The notes under the pieces: model-generated
Told to the model about the DNA's origin: nothing
The model's database searches: none
Seen by the model: the letters and a program-made list of their open reading frames with translations, nothing else
Translations under genes and position numbers: made by a program
From: HGM10836 sp045580645
Lineage (GTDB): Bacteria > Bacillota_I > Bacilli_A > RF39 > UBA660
Assembly (NCBI GenBank): GCA_045580645.1
Contig: JAZNOG010000041.1
Coordinates: forward strand, 1-25,338
DNA: 25,338 nt
Direction: 5' to 3'
Part shown: positions 14,007 through 23,591 of the stretch, one piece after another
How positions within the stretch are numbered: position 1 is the first letter of the stretch
How the letters are laid out: the number at the start of each line of letters is the position of its first letter

Positions 14007-14902
14007 ATGCATTTAGAACATTGTTTAGAAGTATAAGAGATGCTTTTAAGAGTGTAGGAAGAAATTTTAGTTTATCACTTGCTTCTGTGTCATGTATTAC
14101 TATAACTTTAATTATAATTGCTGTAGCATTAGTTATTTCATTTAATGTTAGAAATTTTACTAAAGAAATTGAATCTGATGTTACTATTGTAGTATTTTTA
14201 GATTCAGATATTACTGATACTTCAAAGAGTGATTTTGAAAGCACATTAAAATCTATGTCTAATGTTGATAGTTGGACTTATAAATCAAAGGATGAAATAA
14301 AGACTGAAATGCAAGAAGAAAATGAAACTTTTAGTGATATATTAGCAGGTTGGGATAGTAAAGATAATCCTTTAAAAGATACTTATAATGTTAAGGTAAT
14401 TAATGTTGATGATATAGGTAAGACTGCAAAAAGTATTAAAAATATTGATGGTGTTAATACTGTTCAATATGGTGAAGGTTTAGTTGAAAAATTACTTGGA
14501 GCTTTTTCTGCAGTTGAAAAGGTAACAATAGTAGCGGCACTTGCTTTAATAATAGTTACAATATTTTTAATTATAAATACAATTAAACTTACTATTTTTT
14601 CAAGAAAGAGAGAAATTTCTATAATGAGATTAGTTGGAGCTTCTAATCAAAGAATTAGATTACCTTTTGTTGTAGAAGGTATTATACTTGGTCTTATTGG
14701 TTCGATTATTCCTATTTTAATTGTAATTTATGGTTATTCGACTTTATATGATAAATTTGGTGGACGACTTATGTCTCCAATTATAAAATTAGTGGAACCT
14801 ATGCCTTTTGTATTCTTTATATCTATTATTGTTGCTTTAATTGGAATGATTGTTGGTATGATAGGTAGTAGTAGAGCAGTAAGGAGGTATATAAAAGTAT
14901 AA
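14003..14902 (+). CDS. ftsX: Cell-division membrane protein FtsX
   Basis: FtsX is the membrane half of FtsEX. The 299-residue product has the expected layout: a cytoplasmic N-terminus (RTLFRSIRDAFKSVGRN), membrane helix 1 near 30-50, a large extracellular domain to about 170 that contacts the hydrolase, and three further helices (KVTIVAALALIIVTIFLIIN, one near 225-250, and one near the end). The SIMRLVGAS segment near 210 is the conserved loop before the third helix. It is the MacB-like permease fold used for mechanotransmission rather than transport. It overlaps ftsE by four bases and the M23 hydrolase gene by one. Confidence 0.93.
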   Translation: MNAFRTLFRSIRDAFKSVGRNFSLSLASVSCITITLIIIAVALVISFNVRNFTKEIESDVTIVVFLDSDITDTSKSDFESTLKSMSNVDSWTYKSKDEIKTEMQEENETFSDILAGWDSKDNPLKDTYNVKVINVDDIGKTAKSIKNIDGVNTVQYGEGLVEKLLGAFSAVEKVTIVAALALIIVTIFLIINTIKLTIFSRKREISIMRLVGASNQRIRLPFVVEGIILGLIGSIIPILIVIYGYSTLYDKFGGRLMSPIIKLVEPMPFVFFISIIVALIGMIVGMIGSSRAVRRYIKV

Positions 14903-16071
14903 TGAAAAGATTATGTTTATTATTTCTTTGTTTATTGTTTGTTTTTATACCTTCAGTAAATGCTGTTACTATTAAGGATTATAAAGATGATTTAGCGGAA
15001 TTAAAACAAAAAAAGAAAAAGACGGAAGAAAATGAAGCTAAAACTCAAGCAGAAATAGATGAGGCAAAAAGGAAAATTGATGAGATTTCTTTAAATATCA
15101 TTGAAACTACTAAAGAAAAAGAATTGAAAGAATATGAAATAAATGAATTAAATAAAAAAATAGAACAAAAAGAACAAGAAATTAAGGATTTGGTTGCTTT
15201 TTATCAAATATCTAATAGTGAAAATTTTTATTTGAAATATATATTTGGTGCTGATAGTTGGGCTGATTTTATATATAGGTTTTCTGTAATAGAGCAATTA
15301 ACATCTAAGAATGATGAATTAGTTGCAGAGATGGATAAGTTGATTTTGGAAAATGAAACTAAAATTAAGGAATTAGAAGATAAAAAGATTCAATTAGATA
15401 AGATGGAAGTAGAAGTAAGAAACCAGTTATCTAAGCTTGATAATCAAAAAAGCACTTATTCTGAAGAAGGTGCAGATTATGATGAGCAAATAAAAACTTT
15501 GGAAAAACAAATAAAAACTTTTCAATCTTATGGTTGTAGTGATTATGTTGATTTATCAATATGTATGACTACTGCACCTGAAGATTCAAGTTTTATAAGG
15601 CCTTTAAAACATGGAGCAGTTTCTGATAATTTTGGACCTAGGGTTAGTCCTTGTGATGGTTGTTCTTCTTATCATAAAGGAATGGATTTAGCAGCTGCTG
15701 AAGGAACTGCAATTTATGCTCCTGCTGCTGGTAGGGTTGCTGCAATGGATAAATATTCATGTGGTGGTAGAACTTTATATATTAACCATATTGTTGATGG
15801 AAGATACATTACAACTGTTTATATGCATTTATTATCATATAATGTAAAGGTTGGGGATATCATTCAACAAGGACAAAAAATTGCTGAGGTGGGTGGAGGA
15901 TATAGAGCTCCTGATAATTGTACTACTGGAGCGCATCTTCATTTTGAAACTGTTGAAGGTCATTATTATGGAACAGGAAAACATAGTTATTCAAGTTATT
16001 CAACATATCTTAATAGTGTTTTTGATCCTAGAAAAGTTATTTGGTTTCCTGCTTATGGAGTATGGTGGTAG
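14902..16071 (+). CDS. Murein hydrolase, coiled-coil plus M23 (LytM) domain, FtsEX-linked
   Basis: This is a secreted wall hydrolase probably activated by FtsEX. The 389 residues begin with a signal peptide (MKRLCLLFLCLLFVFIPSVNA, cleavage near 21). A Lys/Glu-rich coiled coil spans ~25-215 and is expected to dock on FtsX. The M23 peptidase domain covers about 230-375. Zinc and catalytic residues are visible: His258 and Asp262 (HKGMD) and His345/His347 (HLHF). The site looks intact, unlike that of E. coli EnvC, so it may cut peptidoglycan itself, replacing the CHAP or NlpC/P60 enzymes (PcsB, CwlO) of other Bacillota. Extra Cys pairs (CDGC) occur in the domain. Its ATG overlaps the ftsX stop (TAATG). 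Confidence 0.88.
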   Translation: MKRLCLLFLCLLFVFIPSVNAVTIKDYKDDLAELKQKKKKTEENEAKTQAEIDEAKRKIDEISLNIIETTKEKELKEYEINELNKKIEQKEQEIKDLVAFYQISNSENFYLKYIFGADSWADFIYRFSVIEQLTSKNDELVAEMDKLILENETKIKELEDKKIQLDKMEVEVRNQLSKLDNQKSTYSEEGADYDEQIKTLEKQIKTFQSYGCSDYVDLSICMTTAPEDSSFIRPLKHGAVSDNFGPRVSPCDGCSSYHKGMDLAAAEGTAIYAPAAGRVAAMDKYSCGGRTLYINHIVDGRYITTVYMHLLSYNVKVGDIIQQGQKIAEVGGGYRAPDNCTTGAHLHFETVEGHYYGTGKHSYSSYSTYLNSVFDPRKVIWFPAYGVWW

Positions 16072-16097
16072 AAACGGGATTTATTCTCGTTTTTTTC
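16072..16097 (+). terminator. Terminator after the ftsEX-hydrolase operon
   Basis: AAACGGGA and TCTCGTTT pair around a short loop (one G-T pair), followed by a run of T. It begins right after the stop codon. Confidence 0.75.
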
Positions 16098-16135
16098 TTT
16101 TCCATAAAATGTCTGTATAAAAAAAATTGTTTTTG

Positions 16136-16144
16136 TGGTATACT
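16136..16144 (+). promoter_or_regulatory. Extended -10 promoter of uvrA
   Basis: TGGTATACT lies about 18 bases before the preferred uvrA start and implies a leader of only about 12 bases. The -35 region is poor. No clear LexA/DinR box is visible. Confidence 0.5.
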
Positions 16145-16162
16145 ATGTGCGTGGTGATTGAG

Positions 16163-18970
16163 ATGGATAAAATTATTATAAAAGGAGCTCGTGAAAATAA
16201 TTTAAAAAATATATCTTTAGAGCTTCCTAAAAATAAACTTATTGTGATGACTGGAGTATCAGGAAGTGGAAAATCTTCACTTGCTTTTGATACTATTTAT
16301 AAAGAAGGAGAAAGAAGATATTTAGAAAGTTTATCTTCTTATGCTAGACAATTTTTAGGTGGTAGTGAAAAACCTGATGTTGATTCTATAGAAGGGTTAT
16401 CCCCTGCAATTGCTATTGATCAAAAAACTACTAATAAAAATCCAAGAAGTACAATAGGGACTGTTACTGAAATATATGATCACCTTCGTTTGCTTTTTGC
16501 AAGGGTTGGAACTCCTTTTTGTCCTGTGCATAATATCCCTATTAAAAGTCAAAGTATTGAAGAAATGACTAATAAGGTGTTGGAACTAGAGGAAGGATCA
16601 AAAATAATTATTTTAAGTCCTGTTGTTGAAGGTAAAAAAGGAACATTTAAGGATTTATTTGATGATTTAAGAAAGAGTGGCTATGTTAGAGTAAATGTAG
16701 ATGGCGAAACTTTAGATTTAAGTGAGGATATTGAACTATCTAAAACTAAGAAACATAATATTGAGGTAGTCATAGATCGTATTGTAATAAAAGAGAATAT
16801 AAGATCTAGACTTTTTGAGGCACTTGAAGTTTCTTCTAAGCTTGCATCAGGAAAAGTAGTTGTAGAAGTTTTAGGAAAAGATAGATTAGTTTTTTCGGAA
16901 AAATTTGCATGTCCACATTGTTCTTTTTCGCTTTCTGAACTTGAGCCTAGAATATTTAGTTTTAATGCACCATATGGGGCTTGTCCGGATTGTAAAGGTT
17001 TGGGGGTAAAACTTGTAATTGATCCTGATTTGGTTATTCCAGATAAAGAAAAAAGTTTAGTAGATGGAGCGATAGTAACTTTTGGCGATGATACTGATAA
17101 TGTGTTTTTTAAGAAATTTGAATGTTTTTGCAATCATTATAATATAGATATTAACATTCCTGTTAAAAAGTTAACTAAGGAAGAAATGGATAGAATTTTA
17201 TATGGAACAGATGATATTATTCATTTTAACTATACAAGTAAAAGTGGTAATGTTACTAATAATTTTGGAACATATGAAGGTGTAATTAATAACTTAGAAC
17301 GTAGATATGTAGAAACTAGTAGTGCTTGGATTAGGGAATGGCTTGAAAAATATATGATTGAACTGGAGTGTCCAACATGTCATGGTGCTAGACTTAAGGA
17401 TGAAGTTTTATCAGTTTTAATAAATGGTAAAAATATTTATGATGTAACTAAGTTTAGTATCAAAGATTTATATAATTTTTTAGATGATTTAAAACTTAGT
17501 GAAGAACAAAAACAAATTGCTTCTTTACTTGTTAAAGAAATTAAAAATCGTTTATCTTTCTTGAAAGATGTAGGACTTGAATATTTAACACTTGCTAGAA
17601 GTGCAGGAACTTTATCTGGTGGGGAATCTCAAAGAATTAGACTTGCTACACAAGTTGGAACTAGACTTACTGGTGTTTTATATGTTTTGGATGAACCTAG
17701 TATTGGTCTTCATCAAAGGGATAATGATAAACTCGTTAATAGTATGCTTAATATGCGTGATTTAGGTAATACTTTAATCGTTGTAGAACACGATTTAGAT
17801 ACTATGGAAAAGGCAGATTATTTAGTTGATATTGGACCACTTGCTGGTGAAAATGGAGGATATCTTGTGTCAAGTGGAACTCCTGAAGAGGTTAAAAATG
17901 ACGAAAATAGTTTGACTGGTCGATATTTAAGTGGAAAAGAATGTGTTGAAGTTCCAAAAAAGAGAAGAAAAGGTATAGGTAAGTTTTTGGAGATCAAAGG
18001 AGCTTCTGAAAATAATTTAAAAAATATTAATGTAAAATTTCCGCTTGGAACATTTACTTGTGTAACTGGTGTTTCTGGAAGTGGTAAGTCTACTTTAATA
18101 AATCAAATTTTATACCCAAGTGTTGCAACATATTTATATAATAGTAAATTAAAACCTGGTAAACATAAGGAAATTAAGGGATTAGAAAATATTGATAAGG
18201 TAATTGATATATCTCAAGCTCCAATTGGTCGAACTCCTAGAAGTAATCCTGCAACTTATACTGGAGTATTTGATGATATTAGAGAACTTTATGCTTCTAC
18301 TAAGGAAGCAAAGATGCTTGGTTATGATAAGAGTCGTTTTTCATTTAATTTAAAGGGTGGAAGATGTGAAGCTTGTCGTGGCGATGGTGTTAAGAAAATA
18401 GAGATGCATTTTTTACCTGATGTATATGTTCCATGTGAAGTGTGTCACGGTTCTAAATATAATAGTGAAAGTTTGAAGATAAAATTTAAGGACAAAAATA
18501 TTGCAGAAGTTTTAGATATGAGGGTTAGTGAGGCAGCTTTATTTTTTGAAAATGTCCCTAAAATAAAAAGAAAACTTGATGTTTTAGAAGAAGTTGGTCT
18601 TGGTTATATGAAACTTGGACAAAGCGCTCCAACTTTATCAGGCGGTGAGGCTTCTCGTGTTAAACTTGCTAAGGAACTTCAAAAGAAACCTACTGGAAAA
18701 TCATTATTTATTATGGATGAACCTACAACAGGTCTTCATATACATGATATTAAGAAGCTTCTTGCAATTATTAACAAAATAGTGGATAATAATGATAGTG
18801 TTATTGTTATAGAACATAATTTAGATATGGTTAAAGTGGCTGATTATATTATAGATCTTGGACCAGAAGGTGGAGAAGATGGTGGAAGAATTGTAGCGAC
18901 AGGAACACCTGAGGAAGTTTGCAAGGTAAAAGGTTCTTGGACAGGAGAATATTTGAAAAAATTGCTTTAA
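16163..18970 (+). CDS. uvrA: Excinuclease ABC subunit A
   Basis: UvrA finds bulky DNA lesions and loads UvrB in nucleotide-excision repair. The 935-residue product contains two ABC ATPase modules. Walker A sites are GVSGSGKSS at 31-39 and GVSGSGKST at 636-644, and signatures are LSGGESQRIRLA and LSGGEASRVKLA. Two zinc modules are visible, Cys250/253/274/277 and Cys735/738/758/761. Start codons upstream in the same frame (to 16127) add residues that are not conserved and would precede the promoter, so ATG 16163, before MDKIIIKGARENNLKN, is preferred. No uvrB is adjacent. lgt follows 15 bases later. Confidence 0.96.
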   Translation: MDKIIIKGARENNLKNISLELPKNKLIVMTGVSGSGKSSLAFDTIYKEGERRYLESLSSYARQFLGGSEKPDVDSIEGLSPAIAIDQKTTNKNPRSTIGTVTEIYDHLRLLFARVGTPFCPVHNIPIKSQSIEEMTNKVLELEEGSKIIILSPVVEGKKGTFKDLFDDLRKSGYVRVNVDGETLDLSEDIELSKTKKHNIEVVIDRIVIKENIRSRLFEALEVSSKLASGKVVVEVLGKDRLVFSEKFACPHCSFSLSELEPRIFSFNAPYGACPDCKGLGVKLVIDPDLVIPDKEKSLVDGAIVTFGDDTDNVFFKKFECFCNHYNIDINIPVKKLTKEEMDRILYGTDDIIHFNYTSKSGNVTNNFGTYEGVINNLERRYVETSSAWIREWLEKYMIELECPTCHGARLKDEVLSVLINGKNIYDVTKFSIKDLYNFLDDLKLSEEQKQIASLLVKEIKNRLSFLKDVGLEYLTLARSAGTLSGGESQRIRLATQVGTRLTGVLYVLDEPSIGLHQRDNDKLVNSMLNMRDLGNTLIVVEHDLDTMEKADYLVDIGPLAGENGGYLVSSGTPEEVKNDENSLTGRYLSGKECVEVPKKRRKGIGKFLEIKGASENNLKNINVKFPLGTFTCVTGVSGSGKSTLINQILYPSVATYLYNSKLKPGKHKEIKGLENIDKVIDISQAPIGRTPRSNPATYTGVFDDIRELYASTKEAKMLGYDKSRFSFNLKGGRCEACRGDGVKKIEMHFLPDVYVPCEVCHGSKYNSESLKIKFKDKNIAEVLDMRVSEAALFFENVPKIKRKLDVLEEVGLGYMKLGQSAPTLSGGEASRVKLAKELQKKPTGKSLFIMDEPTTGLHIHDIKKLLAIINKIVDNNDSVIVIEHNLDMVKVADYIIDLGPEGGEDGGRIVATGTPEEVCKVKGSWTGEYLKKLL

Positions 18971-18985
18971 TAAGGAGGATAAAAC

Positions 18986-19792
18986 ATGGATGGAATTTTA
19001 TTAGATTTAGGAATTATAAAAATTCATTGGTATTCTGTTACAATGTTTTTAGCCATGCTTGTTGGAGCTTTTCTCTTTTATAAAGAGGCAAAAAAGAATA
19101 AATTTTCTGAGGATTTTATTGTAAATTTAATATTCTATGGAATAATATGGGGGTTAGTTGGCGCAAGAATCTATTATGTTATTTTCAATTTAGATTATTA
19201 TTTAAAATATCCTGTTGAAATAATAGAAGTTTGGAATGGGGGACTTGCTATTCATGGTGCGATAATTGGTGGTGCTTTGTGGTTTATTTATTACTCCAAA
19301 AAGAAAAATGTTTCTTTATTTAAACTTTTTGATATGACTGCTCCTGCTTTAATAATTGCTCAAGCTATTGGCAGATGGGGAAATTTTTTTAATCAAGAAG
19401 CTCATGGCGGGGTAGTTTTAAAAGAAACTCTTGAAAAGTTTTTAATTCCTAATTTTATCATTGAAGGCATGAATATAAATGGTTTATATTATCATCCAAC
19501 GTTTTATTATGAAAGTTTATGGAATGTTTTAGGTTTTATTCTTTTAATATTTTTAAGTAAGAAATTAAAACTTAGAACTGGTCAACTTACTGGAATATAT
19601 TTTGTGTGGTATTCTTTTATAAGATTTTTTATAGAAAGCATGAGAACTGATAGTTTGATGATTGGTTCTATTAGAGTGGCACAACTTGTATCAATTTTAT
19701 TATTTGTATTTGGTTTAATTTTGATATTTTATAAAAAAGAAGATACAAGAATTAATCGTTATAGGGAAAGAGGTAATATAAATGAAATATGA
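18986..19792 (+). CDS. lgt: Prolipoprotein diacylglyceryl transferase
   Basis: Lgt attaches diacylglycerol from phosphatidylglycerol to the lipobox Cys of prolipoproteins, the first step in lipoprotein maturation. The 268-residue product is a seven-helix membrane protein. It holds NGGLAIHGAIIGG (about 84-96, with the essential His in the HG motif) and the Lgt signature IGRWGNFFNQEAHG at 128-141. YESLWN follows near the C-terminal third. AAGGAGG is placed just before ATG. It lies between uvrA and trxB, as in many Bacillota, and its 3' end overlaps trxB by 11 bases. Confidence 0.95.
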   Translation: MDGILLDLGIIKIHWYSVTMFLAMLVGAFLFYKEAKKNKFSEDFIVNLIFYGIIWGLVGARIYYVIFNLDYYLKYPVEIIEVWNGGLAIHGAIIGGALWFIYYSKKKNVSLFKLFDMTAPALIIAQAIGRWGNFFNQEAHGGVVLKETLEKFLIPNFIIEGMNINGLYYHPTFYYESLWNVLGFILLIFLSKKLKLRTGQLTGIYFVWYSFIRFFIESMRTDSLMIGSIRVAQLVSILLFVFGLILIFYKKEDTRINRYRERGNINEI

Positions 19793-20687
19793 TTATGATG
19801 TTATGATTATTGGGGCTGGGCCGGCAGGAATTTCTTCTTCTATATATTTAAAGAGAAGTAATTTAAATATTGCTATTTTAGAAAAAAATATTCCGGGGGG
19901 ACTTTTAAATAAGTCTTCAATTGTTGAAAATTATCCTGGTTTTGTTAATATTGATGGTCCAAGTTTAGCTATGAAGTTTTTTGAGCAAATAAAGGAAGTT
20001 CCTTATATAAATGAAGAGGTTTTAGAAATAGAAAGTTTTGATGATTATAAGGTTGTTAAGACAAATGTTAGAGAATATGTAGTAAAGGCTGTTATATTGT
20101 GTATTGGAAGAGAACCTAAAAAGTTAAATACTACTAATGAAGAAAAATTAGAAGGAAGAGGTATTAGTTTTTGTTCTTTATGTGATGGTTTTTTATATAA
20201 AAATGAAGAAGTTGCAATTGTAGGTGGTGGTAATAGTGCTTTAGAAGAGGCTTTATATTTATCTACAATATGTAAGAAAGTTTATGTTTTAAATAAAAAA
20301 GATAAACTTACTGGTGATGATTTATTAATTAATAGAATAAATGAAAAAGAAAATATAGAAGTTATTTATAATTCTAGTGTTATTGGTTTTAATTCTAATG
20401 ATGATGTTTTAGAATCTATTGATTTAGATGTTTCAGGAGATAATAAAAATTTAAAAGTTAAGGCATGTTTTATCTTTATTGGGTATGAACCTGCAACAAA
20501 ATTTTTAAAAAACCTTGATATTTTGGATGAAAAAGGTTATATTATTGTTGACAGCGAAGGCAGGACTAAAATAAAAAATATATATGCCGCTGGTGATATT
20601 GTAAAAAAAGAGGCATATCAAATAGTTACTGCTAATGCTGATGGTGCTACTAGTGCAATAGCGTGTATTAAAGATTTAGGAAAGTAG
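19782..20687 (+). CDS. trxB: Thioredoxin reductase
   Basis: This NADPH-dependent flavoenzyme reduces thioredoxin. The 301-residue product has the FAD-binding GAGPAG at 11-16, the redox-active CSLC at 131-134 (CSLCDG), the NADPH-binding GGGNSALEEA near 147-156, and the C-terminal FAD motif AAGDIVKKEAYQIVTA near 271-286. Length is normal for the low-molecular-weight class. Translation is coupled to lgt by an 11-base overlap, and a 34-codon membrane peptide follows 9 bases after its stop. A ferredoxin-NADP reductase is less likely given the CxxC. Confidence 0.93.
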   Translation: MKYDYDVMIIGAGPAGISSSIYLKRSNLNIAILEKNIPGGLLNKSSIVENYPGFVNIDGPSLAMKFFEQIKEVPYINEEVLEIESFDDYKVVKTNVREYVVKAVILCIGREPKKLNTTNEEKLEGRGISFCSLCDGFLYKNEEVAIVGGGNSALEEALYLSTICKKVYVLNKKDKLTGDDLLINRINEKENIEVIYNSSVIGFNSNDDVLESIDLDVSGDNKNLKVKACFIFIGYEPATKFLKNLDILDEKGYIIVDSEGRTKIKNIYAAGDIVKKEAYQIVTANADGATSAIACIKDLGK

Positions 20688-20696
20688 AGTGGTTTT

Positions 20697-20801
20697 ATGA
20701 AACTTAATAATTCTGGATGGGGTTTACTTGTATTTTTACTATTCTTATTTATTTTATTTATGGTTATTGTTATAGTAGCAGGTAGAATATCAAGTATTTA
20801 A
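20697..20801 (+). CDS. Small single-pass membrane peptide (34 aa)
   Basis: A short ORF begins 9 bases after trxB, with a weak GAGTGG site. It encodes MKLNNSGWG followed by a hydrophobic stretch of about 20 residues (Leu, Val, Phe, Ile) and the tail GRISSI. This composition is typical of a real small membrane protein rather than random AT-rich sequence. Its stop codon touches the first base of the T-box stem I. No function is known to me. Confidence 0.5.
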   Translation: MKLNNSGWGLLVFLLFLFILFMVIVIVAGRISSI

Positions 20802-21016
20802 AAACTGTGAAGAAGAGGAGTAGGTTATTTGTTTTTTATAGAGAGTTAGTGGGTGGTGTAAACTAATAAAAGTGGATAACTGAAGGTAGCTTTGGAGTTT
20901 TATATCTGAAATAGTAGTAGGATATGATGTTAGTCGCATTAAGACTTTGAGGTAATATTATTACGAATTAAGGTGGCACCACGCTTATTTTGCGTCCTTT
21001 TGTGTCATCTTTTTAT
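20801..21016 (+). promoter_or_regulatory. T-box riboswitch, valine specifier, upstream of valS
   Basis: This leader senses uncharged tRNA-Val. The antiterminator T-box AATTAAGGTGGCACCACG lies at 20966-20983. Stem I can be drawn by hand: base 20801-20812 with 20890-20901, then 20823-20830 with 20874-20881. The loop between, GAAGGTAG (20882-20889), contains GTA at 20886-20888, a valine codon, as specifier. The terminator alternative pairs ACGC with GCGT (20981-20994) and ends in T-rich sequence. Uncharged tRNA would stabilise the antiterminator and allow valS transcription. A possible promoter is TGTTATAGT near 20767-20775, inside the small ORF. Confidence 0.9.
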
Positions 21017-21038
21017 TTTTATTGAAAGGAGTTTTATT

Positions 21039-23573
21039 ATGTTAGAAAAAAAATATGAACACAAAATTGTTGAAGAAAATAAGTATCAAATGTGGCTTGA
21101 TAAAGATTGTTTTAAAGCGGGTGATTTAAGTAAGGAGCCTTTTTGTATTGTTATTCCGCCTCCAAATGTAACTGGTAAACTTCATTTGGGACATGCTTGG
21201 GATACTACGCTTCAAGATATTATAATAAGATATAAAAAGTTATGTGGTTATGATGCTTTATGGCTTCCTGGTATGGATCATGCAGGTATTGCAACTCAAG
21301 CTAAAATTGATAAAAGGCTTCGTGATTTAGGTTATGAACCAAGGAAGATGGATAGGAATGAATGGCTTAAACATGCTTGGGCTTGGAAGGATGAGTATGC
21401 TAAAACGATACATGAGCAATGGGCTAAACTTTGTTTAGCACTCGATTATTCTAGAGAAAGATTTACTTTAGATGAAGGATTAAGTCACGCTGTTAGAAGG
21501 GTTTTTGTTGATTTATATAATAAAGGTTTAATTTATCAAGGTTATAGAATTATAAACTGGGATCCTTATGCTATGACAGCATTATCTAATGAGGAAGTAA
21601 TTTATAAAGATGTTAAGGGTGCTTTTTATCATTTAAAATATATGTTTGAAGATGGAACAGGTTATTTAGAAGTTGCAACAACTAGACCTGAAACTTTATT
21701 TGGAGATACTGCAGTTGCGGTTAATCCAGAAGATGAAAGATATAAGCATTTAATTGGAAAAAATGTAGTCCTACCTATTGTTAACAAGTTAATTCCTATA
21801 GTAGGAGATGAACATGCAGATCCAGAATTTGGAACTGGTTGTGTTAAAATTACTCCTGCTCATGATCCTAATGATTATGAAGTTGGTTTAAGACATAACC
21901 TAGAACAAGTTGTTTGCATGAATGAAGATGCCACAATGAATGCTAATGCTTTTGGTTATGAAGGTTTAACTAGAGAAGAATGTAGAGAAAAGTTAGTTAA
22001 AGATTTAAAAGAAGCAGGACTACTGCTTGAAGTAGAAGAGATTACTCATAATGTAGGACATTCTGAAAGAACAGGTGTTATGGTAGAACCTTATTTATCA
22101 AGACAATGGTTTGTTAAGATGAGACCACTTGCGGACCGTGTTTTAGAAAATCAAAAAGATAAGGATAAAAAAGTTAATTTTGTTCCAAAAAGATTTGAAA
22201 AGATTATGAATCACTGGATGGAAATTACTTATGATTGGTGTATTTCTCGTCAACTTTGGTGGGGTCATCAAATTCCTGCTTGGTATAAAGATGGTGATGT
22301 TTATGTTGGAATGGAAGCACCACAAGAAGAAGGATGGGTTCAAGATAAAGATGTTTTAGATACTTGGTTTAGTAGTGCTCTTTGGCCATTTTCTACTTTA
22401 GGTTTTCCAGATAAGACAAGTGATTTAGAAAGATATTTTCCAAATGATGTATTGGTAACTGGTTATGATATTATTCCTTTCTGGGTTAATAGAATGACTT
22501 TCCAAGGATTAGAATTTATGGATGAAAGACCATTTAAAGATTGTTTAATTCATGGACTTATTCGTGATAAACAAGGTAGAAAAATGAGTAAATCTTTAGG
22601 AAATGGTATTGATCCGATGGACGTTATTGATAAGTATGGAGTAGATTCTTTAAGATATTTCTTATCTACTAATAGTGCTCCTGGACAAGATTTAAGATAT
22701 GATGAAGAGAAAGTTGCTTCTACTTGGAATTTTATTAATAAATTATGGAATGCTTCTAGATTTGTTTTAATGAATATAGAGGATATAAAAGATTATAATT
22801 TTGATATAAATGAATTAGATATAACTGATAAATGGATTGTTACTAAGTTAAATAAAACAATTAAAGAAGTTGCTAAAAATATGGAAAAATATGAGTTTCA
22901 TAATGCGGGAAACTCTTTATATGATTTTATATGGACTTTATTCTGTGATAATTATATAGAATTTTCTAAATCTAAGTTAGATAATATGACTACTAAAAAG
23001 GTATTATTATATGTATTAGAATCTATATTAAAAATGCTTCATCCATTTATGCCTTGTGTAACAGAAGAAATTTATCAAGCTATTAATGGAAAAGATGTAA
23101 CTATTATGAATAGTAGTTATCCTAAATATGATAAGAAGTTAATTTTTGATGAAGAAGAAATGGTTGATTATTTTATAAAAGATATTACTAATATTAGAAA
23201 TTTAAAAGTAAGTAATGGTATTACTAAAGAAGCTAAAGTTATGGTTAATGCTAAAGAAGAACTTGATGGTTTGTTTAAAAAATTGCTTAAAATAAATGAT
23301 GAAAATATAGTAACTATGACACAAGAAGATTCTAAGAAGTATAGTTATAAGAGTTCTTTAATTGAAATAATTTATTATGAAAATAAGGGTGAAGAAGATA
23401 ATACTTTAATTTTAGAAGAGATAGAGAAATTAAAGAAATCTATAGAAAGAAGAGAAAATCTGTTAGCTAATGAAAACTATGTTAATAAAGCTCCAAAGAA
23501 TATAGTTGATATGGATAGAAATAAGTTAAAGGAAGAAAAAGAAAGATTAGAGTATTTAGAGAAGTTGGTTTAG
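21039..23573 (+). CDS. valS: Valyl-tRNA synthetase
   Basis: This class I synthetase charges tRNA-Val. The 844-residue product shows the HIGH motif as HLGH at 49-52 (PPPNVTGKLHLGHAW), an editing (CP1) domain with TTRPETLFGDTAVAVNP, KMSKS at 515-519 (GRKMSKSLGNG), an anticodon-binding domain, and the ValRS-specific C-terminal coiled coil (ending KLKEEKERLEYLEKLV). The start is ATG 21039 after AAAGGAG; an upstream extension in the same frame to 20973 lies inside the T-box and is not translated protein. The specifier in the leader agrees with the enzyme. Confidence 0.97.
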   Translation: MLEKKYEHKIVEENKYQMWLDKDCFKAGDLSKEPFCIVIPPPNVTGKLHLGHAWDTTLQDIIIRYKKLCGYDALWLPGMDHAGIATQAKIDKRLRDLGYEPRKMDRNEWLKHAWAWKDEYAKTIHEQWAKLCLALDYSRERFTLDEGLSHAVRRVFVDLYNKGLIYQGYRIINWDPYAMTALSNEEVIYKDVKGAFYHLKYMFEDGTGYLEVATTRPETLFGDTAVAVNPEDERYKHLIGKNVVLPIVNKLIPIVGDEHADPEFGTGCVKITPAHDPNDYEVGLRHNLEQVVCMNEDATMNANAFGYEGLTREECREKLVKDLKEAGLLLEVEEITHNVGHSERTGVMVEPYLSRQWFVKMRPLADRVLENQKDKDKKVNFVPKRFEKIMNHWMEITYDWCISRQLWWGHQIPAWYKDGDVYVGMEAPQEEGWVQDKDVLDTWFSSALWPFSTLGFPDKTSDLERYFPNDVLVTGYDIIPFWVNRMTFQGLEFMDERPFKDCLIHGLIRDKQGRKMSKSLGNGIDPMDVIDKYGVDSLRYFLSTNSAPGQDLRYDEEKVASTWNFINKLWNASRFVLMNIEDIKDYNFDINELDITDKWIVTKLNKTIKEVAKNMEKYEFHNAGNSLYDFIWTLFCDNYIEFSKSKLDNMTTKKVLLYVLESILKMLHPFMPCVTEEIYQAINGKDVTIMNSSYPKYDKKLIFDEEEMVDYFIKDITNIRNLKVSNGITKEAKVMVNAKEELDGLFKKLLKINDENIVTMTQEDSKKYSYKSSLIEIIYYENKGEEDNTLILEEIEKLKKSIERRENLLANENYVNKAPKNIVDMDRNKLKEEKERLEYLEKLV

Positions 23574-23591
23574 TTAGGAGAAAAGAATGTT

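Noticed and set aside
15851..16120. Second + strand ORF overlapping the end of the M23 gene
   Set aside because: It is an out-of-frame shadow of the conserved peptidase domain and extends across the terminator.
16127..16162. Upstream start for uvrA
   Set aside because: The extra residues overlap the promoter and are not part of the conserved UvrA N-terminus.
20973..21038. N-terminal extension of ValRS
   Set aside because: It lies within the T-box antiterminator/terminator; AAAGGAG and ATG 21039 define the start.
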